Of a DNA stretch of 64,000 nucleotides, positions 61,137 to 64,000 are shown in pieces. The DNA comes from Tepidibacillus fermentans (GTDB lineage Bacteria > Bacillota > Bacilli > Tepidibacillales > Tepidibacillaceae). The stretch is taken from assembly GCF_004342885.1 (NCBI RefSeq), contig NZ_SMAB01000005.1, positions 62,001 to 126,000 of the forward strand, in the 5' to 3' direction. A model generated the notes under the pieces. That model saw only the letters and a program-made list of their open reading frames with translations. It ran no database searches and was not told the origin of the DNA. Numbering within the stretch: the stretch's first letter is position 1; every line of letters begins with the position of its first letter. Both the position numbers and the translations under genes were made by a program.

Positions 61137-62684
61137 TTAAAACGTACCTGCTTTTGGTTTTTTATTATTGAAAATTTTACTAAAAGTTAAAAGAACCAGT
61201 CTTTGCTTTAAAAGTAAAGAAACGAGGAGATAGATTAAAACACCAAATAAAACCGATAATAATAACCAGCCAAAACGAATTATTAGTGAGTATTTTGTAA
61301 TATCATAAAAATAGTAAAGTTTATATACAAAAATCGCCATAATCATAGACGCAACCATAGCTTTGATAAAACTTATAGTAAAATATTTATTATTTAGCTT
61401 TCCTATTTTTTTTGCTAATCCTCCGTATAAAAGTAAACTTGCAACTAACAAACTAATTGAAGATCCTAGAGCTAGACCTGCGTGTTGCATATATTTTATT
61501 AATATTAAATTTAAGATAATATTTATTACGAGAGCAATAATTCCATTTATCATTGGAGTTTTTGTGTCTTGTAATGAATAAAAAACTCTACTTAATAGTT
61601 CTCTAATCCCTAAACCAATTAATCCAATACTATAATAGACAAATGCTATAGAGGTCATTGATGTAGCTGTACTATCGAATGCACCCCGTTGAAATAATAA
61701 TTGTATAATAGGTGTTGCTAATATACCCCCTCCTACCGTTATCGGAAGCAAAATAATAATCATAGATTCTAAACCATTCATTGTGGTCATTTTAAAGGCA
61801 TCAATTTGATTACTAGCAAATAATTTAGAAAGTCTGGGATATAAAACTGATACGATCGCCATCACTACAATTGCATATGAAAGTTGATTTAAACGGTTTG
61901 CATAATTTAAAGCTGATATACTTCCTTCTACTAGGTGAGATGCAAGCATTCGATCAACAATAACATTTATTTGACCAACCATAGCGCCAAGTATAACTGG
62001 TCCAACTAATTTAATGATTTGTTGAAAACCTTCTTCTTTCCAGTTTAAAATCACTTTATATCTCCAGCCTGTTTTTATTAGTGAAGGTACTTGAATAATG
62101 ACTTGACCAATCACTCCTAAAACTACAATCCAAGCTAATCCAGCAATCCCAAGAGAGTTACCATAGAGAACTAAATAACCTACAATGATTAAGTTAAACG
62201 GAATTCCTAATCCAGCAGTTATATAAAATCGCTCATGACTTTGTAAAATCGAAGCGAAAATTGAATTTAGCGTTAAAAAGAGCAACATCGTCATCATTAT
62301 TCTAGTTAATTTAACTGCAAGGTCAAAGCCACTCCCTGAAAAGCCAGGTGCAAAAATTGAGACAAGATAATTTGAGAAAAACATTGAGATAATAGTTATA
62401 ATTATTGCTATTATACTAGTAATATTGATTAAATTATTCGTAAATACTAGCCTTTCTTTTAATCCATTTTTCTTTGTATATATGGGAATAAAAGTTGTAC
62501 CTATTGCAGTAGCTATTGCAGCAAAAATTGTTCCTGGAATCATGTATGCGATAAAAAATGCATCTGATTCAATTCCCGCACCAAATTTCGCTGCAATGAC
62601 CATTTCTCTAAAAAAACCTAATACTCTACTAATTGCTGTTATTATCATTATTACTAAGGTAATTTTTACTGCATTCCTAGGCAT
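61137..62684 (-). CDS. MurJ/MviN-like lipid-linked precursor flippase
   Basis: About 515 residues, roughly fourteen membrane helices. The N-terminus TAISRVLGFFREMVIAAKFG followed by SDAFFIAYMIPGTIFAAIA is the MurJ signature. The rest (FTNNLINITSI, LVEGSISALNYANRLNQL) fits the MOP superfamily. It may turn lipid II or, given its neighbours, polysaccharide-linked lipid. The ATG at 62684 follows AAAGGAG; the longer frame lacks a site. About 230 bases upstream of the Gfo/Idh gene without a clear terminator. Confidence 0.88.
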   Translation of the reverse strand: MPRNAVKITLVIMIITAISRVLGFFREMVIAAKFGAGIESDAFFIAYMIPGTIFAAIATAIGTTFIPIYTKKNGLKERLVFTNNLINITSIIAIIITIISMFFSNYLVSIFAPGFSGSGFDLAVKLTRIMMTMLLFLTLNSIFASILQSHERFYITAGLGIPFNLIIVGYLVLYGNSLGIAGLAWIVVLGVIGQVIIQVPSLIKTGWRYKVILNWKEEGFQQIIKLVGPVILGAMVGQINVIVDRMLASHLVEGSISALNYANRLNQLSYAIVVMAIVSVLYPRLSKLFASNQIDAFKMTTMNGLESMIIILLPITVGGGILATPIIQLLFQRGAFDSTATSMTSIAFVYYSIGLIGLGIRELLSRVFYSLQDTKTPMINGIIALVINIILNLILIKYMQHAGLALGSSISLLVASLLLYGGLAKKIGKLNNKYFTISFIKAMVASMIMAIFVYKLYYFYDITKYSLIIRFGWLLLSVLFGVLIYLLVSLLLKQRLVLLTFSKIFNNKKPKAGTF

Positions 62685-62849
62685 ATTCTGCTCCTTTATT
62701 TTTCCTAGTATAAGTTTTTTGTTTATATTCCATTTCTGTAATTGATTTTCATTAATTTTCATTCAATAGTCCTATATTTTCATTCATCATTTGTTTTAAT
62801 ATTTTTGACCTAACATTTTAATTTTCCATTAAATGTTATACCCTAAATC

Positions 62850-63281
62850 TTACTTCCCTATCGCAAACATAATCTCGCCCTCGGCCACAACCTTTTCTCC
62901 AACTTGAGCGGTTGCTTTTCCTTTTCCCATTGGTCCTTTGATCCGTATGACTTCCACTGTTAATGTTAATGTGTCCCCTGGCTTTACTTGCTCACGAAAA
63001 CGGAAGTTATCGATTCCTGTGAAGAAGGCGAGTTTGCCTTTGTTCTCCTCTTTTACCAACATGGCCACTGCACCCACTTGGGCTAATGCCTCTACAATCA
63101 ATACTCCTGGCATTACAGGGTATTCAGGAAAATGGCCTTGGAAAAATGGTTCATTTACCGTTACATTCTTGATTCCTACCGCTTTCTTTCCTTCTTCTAG
63201 TTCAATGATCTTGTCCACTAATAAAAATGGGTAACGATGGGGGATAATTTCTTTAATTTGGTTAATATCTAACATTTGCAT
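62850..63281 (-). CDS. fabZ: 3-hydroxyacyl-ACP dehydratase FabZ
   Basis: About 143 residues. [40 protein letters not shown] (catalytic His and the following Glu in the hot-dog fold) and [15 protein letters not shown] are all present. It removes water in each fatty-acid elongation cycle. The ATG at 63281 follows TAGGAG by six bases. It lies between the polysaccharide region and a probable phospholipid synthesis gene. Confidence 0.96.
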   Translation of the reverse strand: MQMLDINQIKEIIPHRYPFLLVDKIIELEEGKKAVGIKNVTVNEPFFQGHFPEYPVMPGVLIVEALAQVGAVAMLVKEENKGKLAFFTGIDNFRFREQVKPGDTLTLTVEVIRIKGPMGKGKATAQVGEKVVAEGEIMFAIGK

Positions 63282-63446
63282 TTTCAACTCCTACCAGCTA
63301 TAAATTTATATAAATTTTCTATCATCATTATTTTCCCATAAATTGCTATTTCTAAAAACTTGACTTTTCGCATATTTTTGTAGTAAGCGAATTAGAATAA
63401 ATAGTGCCCCCTCTACCGGCCCTGGTTGGTGGAGGGTTCACATAAA

Positions 63447-63475
63447 GGAGTGCGACACCTTAAATGTCGTACTCC
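63447..63475. repeat. Long hairpin upstream of fabZ
   Basis: GGAGTGCGACA and TGTCGTACTCC form an 11-pair stem (one G-T) with a seven-base loop. A second hairpin nearby (63408–63436) pairs CCCTCTACC with GGTGGAGGG. Neither has a T-run. They may be further palindromic repeat units in the 500-base gap between fabZ and the next gene. Confidence 0.6.
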
Positions 63476-63530
63476 CTATTCAAGGAAAACCGTAAGGTTA
63501 GGAGCAGCGTTAGAACATACAGGCCATATC

Positions 63531-63635
63531 GGGATTGTATATTCCATAAGCAGCGACTTTTGGTAGCCACTTTCTTACCTAATCATTATTAAAGAAAGTG
63601 GCGGACAACGGAGCTGCGTTGGAATATACAATCCC
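63531..63635. repeat. Palindromic intergenic repeat element (copy 3)
   Basis: GGGATTGTATATTCCA (63531–63546) is repeated as its exact inverse complement at 63620–63635. The interior includes an extra stem (GCCACTTTCTT/AAGAAAGTGGC) and GGACAACGGAGCTGCGT, almost identical to the interior of the 19.4-kb copy. Confidence 0.88.
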
Positions 63636-63652
63636 ATTTCTTTCGTATCTTA

Positions 63653-63762
63653 GGCTTATATGTTCTAAAAGCTGCGACATAGCACGACTTGCAACTTTAG
63701 TTGCATAGCGTGACTTGTGCCCTATGTGTGCTTTAGCGAGCGAGTTTTCGAACATATAAGCC
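63653..63762. repeat. Palindromic intergenic repeat element (copy 4)
   Basis: GGCTTATATGTTC (63653–63665) and its inverse complement (63750–63762) enclose an interior that, read in reverse complement, matches copy 1 at 7.7 kb. It shows AAAGCACACA, two CAAGTCRYGCTATG 14-mers and a hairpin CAACTAAAGTTG where copy 1 has CAGCTAAAGCTG. The paired change keeps the stem. Confidence 0.85.
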
Positions 63763-63781
63763 CTACATCATCGTACAGCCG

Positions 63782-64000
63782 CTATCTTGATTGATTCTTT
63801 CTATTCATCTTTCGAAATTCAAATAAATAAATCATCGATGTAAAAAAAGCAAAAATAACCACAAACCATAAAAACTTCATATAAAACGGGAACTTAAAAA
63901 TAATAAATAAGATCGCAAGATAAAACAAAATGGTCGTCATTTTACCTAAAGCATTGGCAGGGACGGTTTTTTTTCCACGAAAATGAAAAAAGATGGAGCT
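63782..64000 (-). CDS. Probable CDP-alcohol phosphatidyltransferase, C-terminal part
   Basis: The gene enters from the right edge; the last 72 residues are visible. They read FHFRGKKTVPANALGKMTTI, then two hydrophobic helices, ending FEFRKMNRKNQSR. The PANxLGKxTT block before a membrane helix is typical of the C-terminal half of CDP-alcohol phosphatidyltransferases such as PgsA-like phospholipid enzymes. The catalytic DG-AR-G-D motif would lie outside the window, so the call is tentative. Confidence 0.6.
   Translation of the reverse strand, partial: SSIFFHFRGKKTVPANALGKMTTILFYLAILFIIFKFPFYMKFLWFVVIFAFFTSMIYLFEFRKMNRKNQSR

Overview
The window looks like chromosome from a low-GC, Gram-positive, endospore-forming member of the Bacillales. 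Support comes from an alpha/beta-type small acid-soluble spore protein, DegS/DegU, the comF–flgM–flgK gene order known from Bacillus subtilis, CWB2 cell-wall proteins, LytR-CpsA-Psr (LCP) proteins and GpsB. I cannot name the species; a Tepidibacillus/Vulcanibacillus-like bacillus would fit.

Layout. 1–7.5 kb (minus): the late-flagellar and competence block flgL(partial)-flgK-flgN-flgM-yvyF-comFC, then a DUF1232 protein and an aldo/keto reductase, then comFA. No comFB is seen. 7.8–16.4 kb (minus): degV, a DUF192 gene and a Tad/Flp pilus operon (flp, tadE-like, tadG-like, cpaB, tadZ, tadA, tadB, tadC). The operon leader carries a cyclic di-GMP-I riboswitch followed by an intrinsic terminator. 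16.5–20.8 kb: a small GT2-like membrane protein, degU/degS, a ribbon-helix-helix protein and a chemoreceptor with almost no ectodomain. 21–28.6 kb: three secreted proteins with triple CWB2 wall-binding repeats (amidase, subtilisin-like protease, SpoIID/LytB-like), one CWB2 fragment and a group II intron remnant. 28.8–33 kb: metK with an attenuated leader, a spore protein gene, gpsB, yvyE and an LCP gene.

33–61 kb is a large, mosaic surface-polysaccharide region. The first minus-strand part (33.1–45.0 kb) encodes a candidate set for a WbpA/B/E/D/I route to a UDP-2,3-diacetamido-mannuronic acid. It also encodes a PglF/PglE/PglC-like set, a glycosyltransferase and a Wzx flippase. A plus-strand part (46.3–51.0 kb) has a Wzz-like chain-length protein, an O-antigen ligase/polymerase and two GT4 glycosyltransferases. 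A third, visibly more AT-rich minus-strand part (52.4–61 kb) has another polymerase, LCP protein, phosphosugar transferase, aminotransferase, acetyltransferase, glycosyltransferase and Gfo/Idh dehydrogenase. The joints hold mobile-element debris. These are a mazEF module between 68-bp direct repeats whose toxin is split by a 324-bp IS200/IS605-derived element, two IS21 remnants and an IS3 remnant. 61–64 kb: a MurJ-like flippase, fabZ, palindromic intergenic repeats and the end of a probable CDP-alcohol phosphatidyltransferase.

Working together, the genes describe a motile, competent spore-former. It appears to switch a Tad pilus through c-di-GMP, remodels its wall with CWB2 enzymes, and attaches amino-sugar/uronic-acid glycans to the wall through LCP transferases.
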